From contig BNHL01000001.1 of the NCBI GenBank assembly GCA_015472025.1, positions 2,840,001 to 2,904,000 on the forward strand: a DNA stretch of 64,000 nt, written 5' to 3'. The notes under the pieces are model-generated. The model was not told the DNA's origin, did not search any database, and saw only the letters and a program-made list of their open reading frames with translations. Position numbers and translations under genes: made by a program. Below, piece after piece: positions 37,907 through 46,700 of the stretch (the stretch's first letter is position 1; the number at the start of each line of letters is the position of its first letter). Source of the stretch: Cytophagales bacterium WSM2-2 (GTDB lineage: Bacteria > Bacteroidota > Bacteroidia > Cytophagales > Cyclobacteriaceae).

Positions 37907-39415
37907 ATGATCCTGCTTTTATTCATCGTTATATTAATGGTTGCCGGAGTGGTAGCCTGGATTGTTGCGGAAAAAACCGCATCCATTGCACGATGGATTT
38001 CATTGATAGCACTTGCAGTCAACCTGGCGTTGGTGATTTATCTCTGGAGCACGCAGCCAACGGAAGAAAACGCGCCCCAGTGGATAGCCCGATACGTTGT
38101 TCCATGGATACCCTCCTTTGGTATCAGTTTCTCTCTCGCGATGGATGGACTGAGTTTATTGATGCTCCTCCTGACTTTTTTCCTGGGAATTTTTGCTGTG
38201 TTGATTTCATGGAATGAAATTCAGGAACGCGTTGGCTTTTATCACTTTAATTTGTTGTGGGTGTTGGCAGGAATTACGGGAGTCTTTCTCACGATGGACT
38301 TGTTCCTATTCTATTTCTTTTGGGAAGTTATGCTTATCCCAATGTATTTCCTGATTGGGATTTGGGGACATGAAAACAGACGATATGCCGCGTATAAGTT
38401 TTTCATCTTCACGCAAGCGAGTGGTCTATTGATGCTGCTGGCTATTCTCGGCTTGTTCTTCATTCACGGAGGACAAACCGGCACTTTTACTTTCGACTAT
38501 TTCCAATTACTCGACACCGAGATGTCGGTTGATACTGCACGATGGTTGATGCTGGGATTCCTGGCTGCTTTCATAGTGAAGCTACCGGTTGTTCCTTTTC
38601 ACACGTGGCTCCCCGATGCACATTCACAGGCACCAACAGCCGGTAGCTTGATATTGGCCGGGCTCTTGTTGAAGACCGGAGCCTACGGATTGATTCGCTT
38701 CGTACTCCCGTTATTCCCTTCTGCTGCAATTGAAATCGCTCCGTGGGCGATGCTATTTGGTGTGATTGGAATTTTGTATGGAGCTTCACTTGCTTTTTCA
38801 CAAACTGATTTGAAGCGACTTGTAGCCTACACCAGTGTCAGTCACATGGGTTTTGTAATTCTTGGTGTCTTTGCATTCAATGAAATAGCGATGCAGGGCG
38901 TAGTGATGCAAATGATCACTCACGGGATCAGCACGGGAGCACTCTTCATTTTAGCCGGTGTACTTTATGAACGTATTCACACCCGTGACATTACTCAGAT
39001 GGGCGGCTTCTGGAAGAAGGTTCCATTCATGGGAACGATCGGCCTTGTATTTGTATTGGCTTCGCTAGGTCTGCCAGGACTTGGAAATTTTGTGGCGGAA
39101 TTTCTCACGCTTATTGGAACGTGGCCAGTGAGCCCGATGCTTACCATTCTGGCAACTATTGGTGTCGTGTTTGCAACTGCTTATTCGTTGCGAATTATGC
39201 AAAAAGTTTTTCTTGGTGAAACTTCGAGTGATAAATTCTTGCCGGACCTGTCGCTACGGGAAAAATTTATTTTGATTCCTTTGGTTGCAGCGATTATCTG
39301 GCTTGGATTATTTCCGCAAACGGTGATAAATACGGTCAGGCAGGTTGTTGCAGATCCATTTACTACCGAGCAGATTATTTCTTCAGATATAGAAAAAGAA
39401 GATGGAGTTCAGTAA
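37907..39415 (+). CDS. nuoM: NADH-quinone oxidoreductase subunit M
   Basis: The 502-residue subunit is the middle antiporter-like pump. Marks are FYFFWEVMLIPMYFLIGIWG (near residue 140), VPFHTWLPDAHSQAPTAGS (near 227), the TDLKRLVAYTSVSHMGFV stretch near 300, and the later GLGNFVAEFL. It starts 7 bases after nuoL stops and overlaps nuoN by 14 bases. Confidence 0.97.
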   Translation: MILLLFIVILMVAGVVAWIVAEKTASIARWISLIALAVNLALVIYLWSTQPTEENAPQWIARYVVPWIPSFGISFSLAMDGLSLLMLLLTFFLGIFAVLISWNEIQERVGFYHFNLLWVLAGITGVFLTMDLFLFYFFWEVMLIPMYFLIGIWGHENRRYAAYKFFIFTQASGLLMLLAILGLFFIHGGQTGTFTFDYFQLLDTEMSVDTARWLMLGFLAAFIVKLPVVPFHTWLPDAHSQAPTAGSLILAGLLLKTGAYGLIRFVLPLFPSAAIEIAPWAMLFGVIGILYGASLAFSQTDLKRLVAYTSVSHMGFVILGVFAFNEIAMQGVVMQMITHGISTGALFILAGVLYERIHTRDITQMGGFWKKVPFMGTIGLVFVLASLGLPGLGNFVAEFLTLIGTWPVSPMLTILATIGVVFATAYSLRIMQKVFLGETSSDKFLPDLSLREKFILIPLVAAIIWLGLFPQTVINTVRQVVADPFTTEQIISSDIEKEDGVQ

Positions 39416-40838
39416 TATCAATATCATTGACGTACTGCCGGGAATGTTCCTGGTGACGGCCTCGCTAGTTGCTACGTTATCGATTGCGATTAAGCGAAAT
39501 CACAAACTGATCTTTGGCGTAACAACGATTAGTTTGCTGGGTGTATTCCTGTTCCTGATCTTCTACGCAACGAATCACAAGTTCAATGTGGAGCCATTGT
39601 TTATCATCGATGGGTTCGGCACGTTCATTACTGGCTTGCTGGTGATGAGCTCACTCGCAGTTTCATTACTGTCGTATGCTTACTTTGAACAACGTGAGGA
39701 ACGAAAGGAAGAATACTACATTTTGCTGCTGCTGGCTACACTTGGCTCAGCCATGCTGGTGATCAGCAAACATTTTGTCTCGCTCTTCCTTGGACTGGAG
39801 ATTTTGAGTATTTCGTTGTATTCGATGGTGGCCTATTTGAGAAAGCGACCACGCTCGGATGAAGCTGGTCTTAAGTACCTTATCCTTGCCGCATTCTCTT
39901 CTGCTTTTCTATTGTTTGGTATGGCGCTCGTCTACGCCACGACCGGCTCGATGGATTTTGGCGGCATTGCAGCATACCTATCCGGGATAAATAAGCTGCC
40001 GCTATCGATGCTGGCGGGATTTGGACTGATGGTGGTCGGCATTGGATTTAAATTGGGAGTGGTTCCATTCCATATGTGGACGCCCGATGTGTACGAAGGT
40101 GCGCCCGCGCCTGTCACCGCATTCATCGCCACTATTTCTAAAGGAGGCATGATCGTGCTGATCGTTCGCTTCTTCGAACAGATTGATGGCTTTAAATACC
40201 CGGCATTGGTTCTCACGTTCACGGTGATCTCGATTGCGTCCATGTTTGTAGGAAATTTTTTGGCTATTCGCCAGGACAACGTCAAACGGGTTCTTGCTTA
40301 TTCTTCGATCGCACACATGGGTTATGTACTTGTTGCGTTCATTGCCGGAGGAGAATTAGGCACGGAGGCAGTGAGCTTTTACCTCGTGGCTTATTTTCTT
40401 ACTAACATTGGAGCCTTTGGAGTAATTTCAATATTGTCAGATCATGATCGTGATGCAGAAAGAATAGAGGACTACAAAGGGTTGTTTTGGAGACATCCAA
40501 AGATTGCGACAGTCTTCACCGCGATGCTCCTTTCACTGGCCGGTATTCCGCTGACTTCAGGATTCGTTGGCAAATTTTACCTGATCGCTTCAGGCGTAAA
40601 TTCAGGGACGTGGTTGCTGGTGGTGATGCTCGCACTCAACAGTGTGATTGGTTTATATTACTACATCAAGATTATTGCTACGATGTTCGACAAAGCGGAA
40701 GGATCGGAAACGCTGGCACTGCGCCCACGATTGTACCTGATCAACCTCATCACGCTTGTTGTCCTCTCGATGCTCATGATTTTTTATGGAATTTACCCGC
40801 AAGGTTTGATCGACAGGATTCGCGAGTTTTTGCAATGA
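39402..40838 (+). CDS. nuoN: NADH-quinone oxidoreductase subunit N
   Basis: The 478-residue subunit is the third antiporter-like pump, next to NuoK and NuoM. Marks are LFLGLEILSISLYSMVAYLR (about residue 130), VPFHMWTPDVYEGAPAPVTAF (about 220), RQDNVKRVLAYSSIAHMGYV (about 295) and GIPLTSGFVGKFYL (about 385). It ends the complex I operon, with all 13 genes intact; the CBS-domain gene follows after 67 bases. Confidence 0.97.
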   Translation: MEFSNINIIDVLPGMFLVTASLVATLSIAIKRNHKLIFGVTTISLLGVFLFLIFYATNHKFNVEPLFIIDGFGTFITGLLVMSSLAVSLLSYAYFEQREERKEEYYILLLLATLGSAMLVISKHFVSLFLGLEILSISLYSMVAYLRKRPRSDEAGLKYLILAAFSSAFLLFGMALVYATTGSMDFGGIAAYLSGINKLPLSMLAGFGLMVVGIGFKLGVVPFHMWTPDVYEGAPAPVTAFIATISKGGMIVLIVRFFEQIDGFKYPALVLTFTVISIASMFVGNFLAIRQDNVKRVLAYSSIAHMGYVLVAFIAGGELGTEAVSFYLVAYFLTNIGAFGVISILSDHDRDAERIEDYKGLFWRHPKIATVFTAMLLSLAGIPLTSGFVGKFYLIASGVNSGTWLLVVMLALNSVIGLYYYIKIIATMFDKAEGSETLALRPRLYLINLITLVVLSMLMIFYGIYPQGLIDRIREFLQ

Positions 40839-40905
40839 GGAACGGTTGATCCACGCTTTAAAATTTCGTATATTCATCAAGCCTTCCGAATCAAACCCAA
40901 CTACC

Positions 40906-41334
40906 ATGGGAAAAGTGAGAAATATTCTGGAATCGAAACATGAATCGATCTTCACTGTCGGCTCAGACATCACGGTCTATCGTGCCATCGAACTGATGTG
41001 TCAAAAAAATGTAGGCGCCATTATCATTGAAGACGATGGACGGCTTGCAGGAATTTTCACTGAGAGGGATTATGCACGGAAAGTAATCCTGAAAGGCAAA
41101 TCATCGAAAGATACGCTGGTGAGTGAATTGATGACCCGCAATCCATACACGGTTAGTCCCGAGACAACAATTGATGATTGCATGGGGCTGATGAACGACA
41201 AGCAAATTCGTCACCTCCCGGTGTTGGATGGACTTAGCCTGGTAGGTGTGATCTCTGTTGGAGATTTGATTCGTTACATGTTAGAGGAGCAGCGGATGAT
41301 CATTGAGCATCTCGAGAACTACATCACGCACTAA
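40906..41334 (+). CDS. two-CBS-domain protein
   Basis: The 142-residue protein is a tandem CBS pair, a fold that binds adenine nucleotides such as AMP or ATP. The first domain runs to about residue 63 and ends GIFTERDYARKV; the second (about 75-135) contains ELMTRNPYTVSPETTIDDCM and IRHLPVLDG with VGVISVGDLIRYM. No catalytic or transport domain is attached. ATG 40906 is preferred over the open frame from TTG 40846. It follows nuoN by 67 bases and might be part of the same transcript; a regulatory link to complex I is only a possibility. Confidence 0.9.
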   Translation: MGKVRNILESKHESIFTVGSDITVYRAIELMCQKNVGAIIIEDDGRLAGIFTERDYARKVILKGKSSKDTLVSELMTRNPYTVSPETTIDDCMGLMNDKQIRHLPVLDGLSLVGVISVGDLIRYMLEEQRMIIEHLENYITH

Positions 41335-41336
41335 GC

Positions 41337-41672
41337 TCAGAGATTCTCGTTAATCGATTTTAACCTTTTGAAGACCTGGTCAAGGGTAGTTTGCAACCCA
41401 TCTAATTCCACTACAATGGAAATTTTATTGGTTTTATATTCTCCCTTGGGTTCTTCCGAGTTGGGCTTATCAACCTCTACATTAAAAAGGGCGAAAAAAT
41501 CGTGATTTAGCACTCTTGAGATCTTCAGGAGCTGCTCAGTCTTAATCTCAGAGCGTGCAAATATGGAATAAACATTTCGGGGGCTGGTATTGATCCTTTT
41601 GGCAAACTCCGAAATCTTCATTCCCGAATTTGTATATACTCTCTCAATTTCTTTACCAATATGTAACTCCAT
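41337..41672 (-). CDS. XRE-type helix-turn-helix regulator
   Basis: The 111-residue protein has an N-terminal XRE helix-turn-helix (about residues 1-65: MKISEFAKRINTSPRNVYSIF as recognition region, then EQLLKISRVLNHDFFALF). The C-terminal 45 residues are a charged strand-helix with no clear family. It has 55 bases of shared upstream region with the divergent small gene at 41728. It converges with the CBS gene with 2 bases between. Confidence 0.82.
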   Translation of the reverse strand: MELHIGKEIERVYTNSGMKISEFAKRINTSPRNVYSIFARSEIKTEQLLKISRVLNHDFFALFNVEVDKPNSEEPKGEYKTNKISIVVELDGLQTTLDQVFKRLKSINENL

Positions 41673-41727
41673 GTCACAATTTTAGAATCAATTATTCACA
41701 TAGCCTTTGTGTCATATAGTAATAGAA

Positions 41728-42027
41728 ATGCATGATTTACGAAATAGTTGTGCAATTGTGAATTATTTGTGCAAAGTTGGCAGGAAACGACCAAATTCTA
41801 TGTACAAATACAGGATTAACCATTTTTTAAGCTGCCTTCCAATGGCTGTTTCGATAGAAGGATTCACAAAAGACCTCTTTGAGAAGTATCAAATTCATCA
41901 GCGTGATTTTACCAGGGACAGAAGTATTGAGATAGATGATACTTTCTTTATTCCCTCCGAACGTCTGAACATCTATGCCCGTGAGTTCAATATTTCGGTT
42001 GAGGATCTATATACCAAACCGGAATAA
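41728..42027 (+). CDS. small protein, divergent partner of the XRE regulator
   Basis: The frame encodes about 99 residues from ATG 41728, or 75 from ATG 41800, which I consider equally likely because the conserved-looking part begins there (MYKYRINHFLSCLP). The C-terminal half (FEKYQIHQRDFTRDRS, then IPSERLNIYAREFNISVEDLY) resembles the helices of a degenerate XRE helix-turn-helix, with no clear DNA recognition helix. No family is certain. It faces the XRE gene over a region with repeated TTGTG motifs, and ends at a good hairpin. Confidence 0.55.
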   Translation: MHDLRNSCAIVNYLCKVGRKRPNSMYKYRINHFLSCLPMAVSIEGFTKDLFEKYQIHQRDFTRDRSIEIDDTFFIPSERLNIYAREFNISVEDLYTKPE

Positions 42028-42029
42028 AA

Positions 42030-42060
42030 GCGAGCAGCCCCGTTTCCGAGGCTGCTCTGT
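42030..42060. terminator. bidirectional terminator
   Basis: GAGCAGCC (42032-42039) pairs with GGCTGCTC (42050-42057). TGTTTAAAA follows on plus, and GCTTTTATT follows on minus. It separates the small gene at 41728 from the convergent lipoprotein gene and can serve both. Confidence 0.75.
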
Positions 42061-42081
42061 TTAAAACCCCCGAAAAACTAA

Positions 42082-42813
42082 TTAGTTAACAATGAATATT
42101 GAATTCCATCCAGGCACCAAAGTTTTTCCTGAATAGGTAACTTTTACACTGTATTGACCGGATGCAACATTGGGCACCGGGAAGTTGACCTGATCCATTG
42201 ATCCGCCATAACCATTGGCCACAACACCAGTAACCGTGGCGGCATATTCGGTTGATGTTCCTGCATCGTAATCATATCCGATTAGCTTTACAGTATAGTC
42301 GCCTGCGTTGGTTGAGCCATTTTTTGTACCGAATGAAGCTGAGGCACCTTTGGCAACACTAGAAGCCGTAAAAGTGGATGAAACAAAAAACTGTCCCGAC
42401 GCAGCTGCTGTTGTGCTCACGGTGAGATTGCTTGCATAAACCTTAGCCTTTGCTGCATCGGGTTTGTTGCTGTAGCTCAAGTTGTATGAACCAACAGCTC
42501 CGCCATTGCTTCCCGTCATCACAGCCACAATTTGTGTCGATGTGCGGGAGAGAATCATTAAATAAACATGCTTGCTTGTGTCGGCCAGGTTAGTTGTAAC
42601 AATTTGAGATCCGCCATTATAGTTTTTGGAAAAATTTTTCCCGGTGATGGTGATGATTTCTCCGTTAATGACAGAAGTTTTATCAATCGAAGTTAATTCC
42701 GGATCCGTAGTGGTATTAGTTGGTGCTGGACTGTCCTTGCTACACGAAAAACAAAGTGCCACAAGGGTTAATGAGATTAAAGAGCGATAAACAGGACTAA
42801 ACTTACTTTTCAT
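42082..42813 (-). CDS. lipoprotein with IPT/TIG-like domain
   Basis: Translation from ATG 42813 gives 243 residues with a signal sequence ending in CFSC, a lipobox at about residues 21-24. A TIG/IPT-like beta-sandwich follows: an ELTSIDKTSVINGEIITITG strand pair, then repeated beta strands rich in Ser, Thr, Gly and Asn. The product is probably anchored to the outer membrane. The open frame extends to 42894, but the signal peptide fixes the start. The gene is preceded by a 183-base region with hairpins and is transcribed away from them. Confidence 0.75.
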   Translation of the reverse strand: MKSKFSPVYRSLISLTLVALCFSCSKDSPAPTNTTTDPELTSIDKTSVINGEIITITGKNFSKNYNGGSQIVTTNLADTSKHVYLMILSRTSTQIVAVMTGSNGGAVGSYNLSYSNKPDAAKAKVYASNLTVSTTAAASGQFFVSSTFTASSVAKGASASFGTKNGSTNAGDYTVKLIGYDYDAGTSTEYAATVTGVVANGYGGSMDQVNFPVPNVASGQYSVKVTYSGKTLVPGWNSIFIVN

Positions 42814-42989
42814 CAAAGGATTGTTGGTTGATTTGAGTTGCAAGTTGAAGTTGATTAGCCTGTTGTACAATCGCATGATTGTGTGGGTGTACAAATGAAG
42901 TAGGAAAAATTTCGATTTTAGACACTTAGCCCGAGGATTGCAGATTAGTCTAGCAGGTGGCAGTTTTTTCTATTGACAGGATGTCGGAA

Positions 42990-43026
42990 AAAAAGAAAAA
43001 CAGCTCCAACGTTCAGGAGCTGTTTT
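42990..43026 (-). terminator. strong rho-independent terminator of an unidentified transcript
   Basis: AAAACAGCTCC pairs with GGAGCTGTTTT around the loop AACGTTCA. On the minus strand it is followed by TTTTCTTTTTTTCC, a classic terminator. However, the nearest gene upstream on this strand (43257-43679) already has a terminator at 43206-43236, so this one may end a small transcript from 43027-43205. Confidence 0.7.
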
Positions 43027-43205
43027 CTTGGTTGTCATTTGGTTAGAATGACTCGTTGGACTTTGTGGTGCTAAAGTGCAGTAAAAAGCAGTTTGCCACA
43101 TCACACAATTATGTGGTGGAAGAAAAAACTGTTTACATCGCATTCCTTTTTAGCCATCGGCAGATTTATTGATTACAAATCAAATCCAATTTTGAAAATT
43201 AACTC
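43027..43205 (-). ncRNA. candidate small RNA between two terminators
   Basis: This stretch on the minus strand lies between two rho-independent terminators. It encodes no convincing protein: the only frames are 18 and 56 codons, and the longer one runs through the terminator. A short regulatory RNA is possible. No promoter with a good TAnnTTTG box was identified. Low confidence. Confidence 0.25.
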
Positions 43206-43236
43206 AATAAAAAGCCAGACCATGTAAGTCTGGCTC
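43206..43236 (-). terminator. rho-independent terminator of the lipoprotein gene at 43257
   Basis: AGCCAGAC (43213-43220) pairs with GTCTGGCT (43228-43235) around a 7-base loop. The minus strand then reads TTTTTATTG. It lies 20 bases after the stop of the lipoprotein gene and ends that transcript, and perhaps the MBG-protein transcript too. Confidence 0.75.
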
Positions 43237-43256
43237 TTTGTAAGTAGAATTTTTTT

Positions 43257-43679
43257 CTAATTGAATTCGAAATGATATTTCCCGCTTACACTATTTACTT
43301 TTCCTCCCGCTAATTTTTTGTCGTACTGAAATTCGAGCACCAGTTTCGTGTCAGATTCCACGACAGTAACATCAATGCCCTCATCGCGTATCAAATGATA
43401 GTTGGGAGAAGTGCCTGATATCGTGAATGAACCGGTTTCTTTCCACACCGGAGGCACTGCACCCGTTGTTGTATATGTTTTAGCTGGTGTGAAATTCAAC
43501 TTTAGGTTAGGAAAGACCGCAGTTACGTCCTGGTTGTCCAGCGATGCAACTGATATTGTCCAGGTTTTGACGCTGAGTTTCCCAACGAAGATATCATCGG
43601 CAGACGGATCGTTTTTTCCGCAGGATAACGGTATCCAGAACAGGAAAGAGAGCAAGAGTATTTTATTGATAGTCTTCAT
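43257..43679 (-). CDS. small lipoprotein, possibly lipocalin-like
   Basis: The 140-residue product begins with a signal peptide and a lipobox ending PLSC at about residue 20, then a polar Asn/Asp linker. The rest is a beta-rich domain (WTISVASLD, LNFTPAKTYTTTG, WKETGSFTI) resembling the small lipocalin-like lipoproteins frequent in this phylum, though I cannot prove the family. It lies 30 bases after the 1621-aa MBG protein gene on the same strand and may be co-transcribed with it. Confidence 0.7.
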   Translation of the reverse strand: MKTINKILLLSFLFWIPLSCGKNDPSADDIFVGKLSVKTWTISVASLDNQDVTAVFPNLKLNFTPAKTYTTTGAVPPVWKETGSFTISGTSPNYHLIRDEGIDVTVVESDTKLVLEFQYDKKLAGGKVNSVSGKYHFEFN

Positions 43680-43709
43680 AAAATTTCGTTTGTGGTTTCT
43701 GATTTTTGA

Positions 43710-46700
43710 TTAGTCATTTTTGATAACGCGAACCACGCCTTTGTCGCGAACGCGGATTAAATACAATCCGCTGTTTAGCGAAGTGATGTCCAGTGAAAGC
43801 GTATTGTTGCGATAGGCGGTCAGATTGAATTTACCATGTGAGCGCCCGGTGGCATCAATAATTTCTGCTGACGTATTCTCCGGATTGCCTGCATCCACTC
43901 CTTCGATGAAGAAGATTCCTTTGCCAGGATTCGGATAAACGGAGAACGAAGATGCTGAAGCTTCTATGGCAGTGACCGCAACGACTGTTGCTTTTGCAAT
44001 AATGTGATTATAACCTGATGAAGCATCGCTGGTAAATGTTATGGCTCCGGTTATTTTGCCGACAGCACCAGGAGTGAAAGTCACATTGATATCCAATGAT
44101 CCTCCGGCAGCTATCGAACCGCTGCTTTTATCACCTGAAAATCCAGATGGATAATTAATAGCAGAGAGGTTTAATGTTCCAGTTCCTGAATTGGTGATCG
44201 TGAACTTTTTGGTGGCGTTCAATCCCATGATGATCTGGGTGCCCATGTTCAAAGTATCTGCGACCACACTGGTTCCGGACAATGAAATAATTTTAGAAAC
44301 GACAGTGAGTGGCTGAACTACATCCAGTGCTGGTGCGAAAGGACCATTGCCGCTTTGCGATGCCGTGATGTTGGTAGTGCCTATGCCGACAATCGTTACG
44401 GTATTTCCATTTATGGTAGCCACCTGAAGATTCGAACTTGCGTAGGTCACTGCCAAACCAGAGCTCGCTGTAGCTGAGAGTGTGAAAGGAACATCGCTTA
44501 CTGATTTTACCGGCAATGCTGCAAACGTGATCGTCTGGCCTTGTTTTACAATTAAAGGTTGAACAACTGGTGTGGCGCTGTTGTAATTTCCATCACCAGC
44601 CTGTGTGGCAGTAATGTTGCAGGTGCCCATGGCGACTACAGTCAATGTGTTTCCATTGATGGTTGCAATGGAATTATCAGAGCTGGAATAAGAGACCGGA
44701 AGCCCGGAACTTGAAGTAGCAGCGAGTGTTACAGGAGGAGAGTTGAGTCCAATGGGAGCCAAGGTATTGAAGGTAATTGTTTGATTAGCCTTGCTAATAG
44801 TTAGTGTACCATTCACAAAAGTGAAATTATAGTTGATGCTTGATCCGCCACTGGGAATTATATTGACCGTTCCTGCCGGAGTTGTTGCGATTGCCGCGCA
44901 TGTGGCAGTTGGCGCTGAAGTAAGACTTGCAGCTGTCTCTCCGTTGACAAACCCGGAGTAACTTACCACGAACGCTGGATTAGCTGCACCATAAATTCTG
45001 TTGGCATCATTAGCAGTAACAGTAAGCGTTGCCTTATTAATTGTTAAAGTGCCGTTGACGTAATTGAAACTATAGTTTGTTGCTGCGCCACCGGACGGAA
45101 CGATTGAAACTGTTCCGACAGATGTTGAAACTGTAGCTGTACTTGTTGCTGTCGGAGCAGTTGTCAGGTTTGCAGCTGTTTCTCCATTGACAAATCCGGA
45201 GTAGTTTACAGAGAAGGCGGGGTTTGCAGCTCCGTAGATTTTAGAGGCGTTGTTTGCAGTTACTGTTAAAGCTGCCGGGTTCACGGTTAATGTTCCAGAC
45301 CCTACAAATCCATTTACAGAATAATTGGGTCCGACATTTCCACCAACTGGCGTTATTGTATAAGTGCCCACCTGGCTTGTAGCTGTTGCACTTGTAGTAG
45401 GAGTACTGAACGCAATAGAAAAAGCGGAAGCATCATCTCCATTCACAAATCCTGAGAATGAATAACTGAAAGACGGATTTGCAGCACCATAATTTCTGGA
45501 AGCATCAGCTACTTTTATTGTAAGCGGAGCTTTGTTTACCGTTAAGGTTCCATTGACATAAGCGAAAGAATAATTGCTTGCAGTACCTCCCGATGGCACG
45601 ATGTTGTAAGTACCTGCCCCGCTTGCTGTGGTGGCTGAAGTGGATGCCGTGGATTGTGAAGTTATCACTGAAGAAGTCTCACCATTTACAAATCCGGAAT
45701 AGTTCACAGAGAAAGCTGGATTTGCCGCTCCGTAAGTTTTGCTCGCATTGTTGGCGGTAGCCGTGAGGACAGCCTTATTGATAGTTAAAGTTCCATTCGC
45801 ATAATTTAAAGTGTAGTTAGTCGCTGATCCTCCGGAAGGCACGATTGAAACCGTACCGACTGGAGTTGTCGTAGTTGCACTACTTGTTGCATTTGGAGTT
45901 GTTGTCAGCACGGACGCAGTCTCTCCATTCTTGAATCCCGAATAATTTACCGAGAAGGCAGGGTTAACGGCTCCGTAGGTTTTGCTGGCATCGTTCGCAG
46001 TCACGGTCAGCGTGGCTGTAGTCACCGTTAAAGTTCCGGCTGTAATCGAACCGCCGGCACTTACGGTATAGTTTGGTCCGACATTTCCACCGGCTGCATT
46101 GATCGCATAAGTGCCCACGGGGCTATTGGCGGAGGCGGTCGTAACAGGAGAGCTGAAAGCAATCGAAAATGCAGATGCATTGTCACCATTGACAAATCCT
46201 GAATAAGAGTAGCTAAATGCGGGATCTACAGCTCCGTAGCTTCTGGAAGCGTCATTCACTTTCACCGTGATTGGAGCTTTGTTTACCGTCAAGGTTCCAT
46301 TAACGTAAGTGAACGAATAGTTGCCGGCCGTGCCGCCTGATGGAACGATGTTATAGGTTCCGGCACCGCTGGCTGTGGTGGCGCTGGAAGTTGCTGTGGA
46401 CTGCGAGGTTAACACAGATGAAGTTTCACTATTCACAAATCCGGAATAGTTTACAGAGAAAGCTGGATTTGCTGCTCCATAAGTTTTGCTCGCGTTATTA
46501 GCTGTTGCAGTAAGAACTGCTTTGTTGATTGTTAGCGTCCCATTGACATAGCTGAAGTTGTAGTTCGAAGAGACACCACCAGATGGAACGATCGAAGCTG
46601 TACCAACAACGGTGGCTGTTGTTGCCGAACTTGTGGCGGTCGGTGCTGTAGTGAGGTTCGCAGCCGTCTCGCCGTTTACGAATCCGGAATAGTTTACAGA

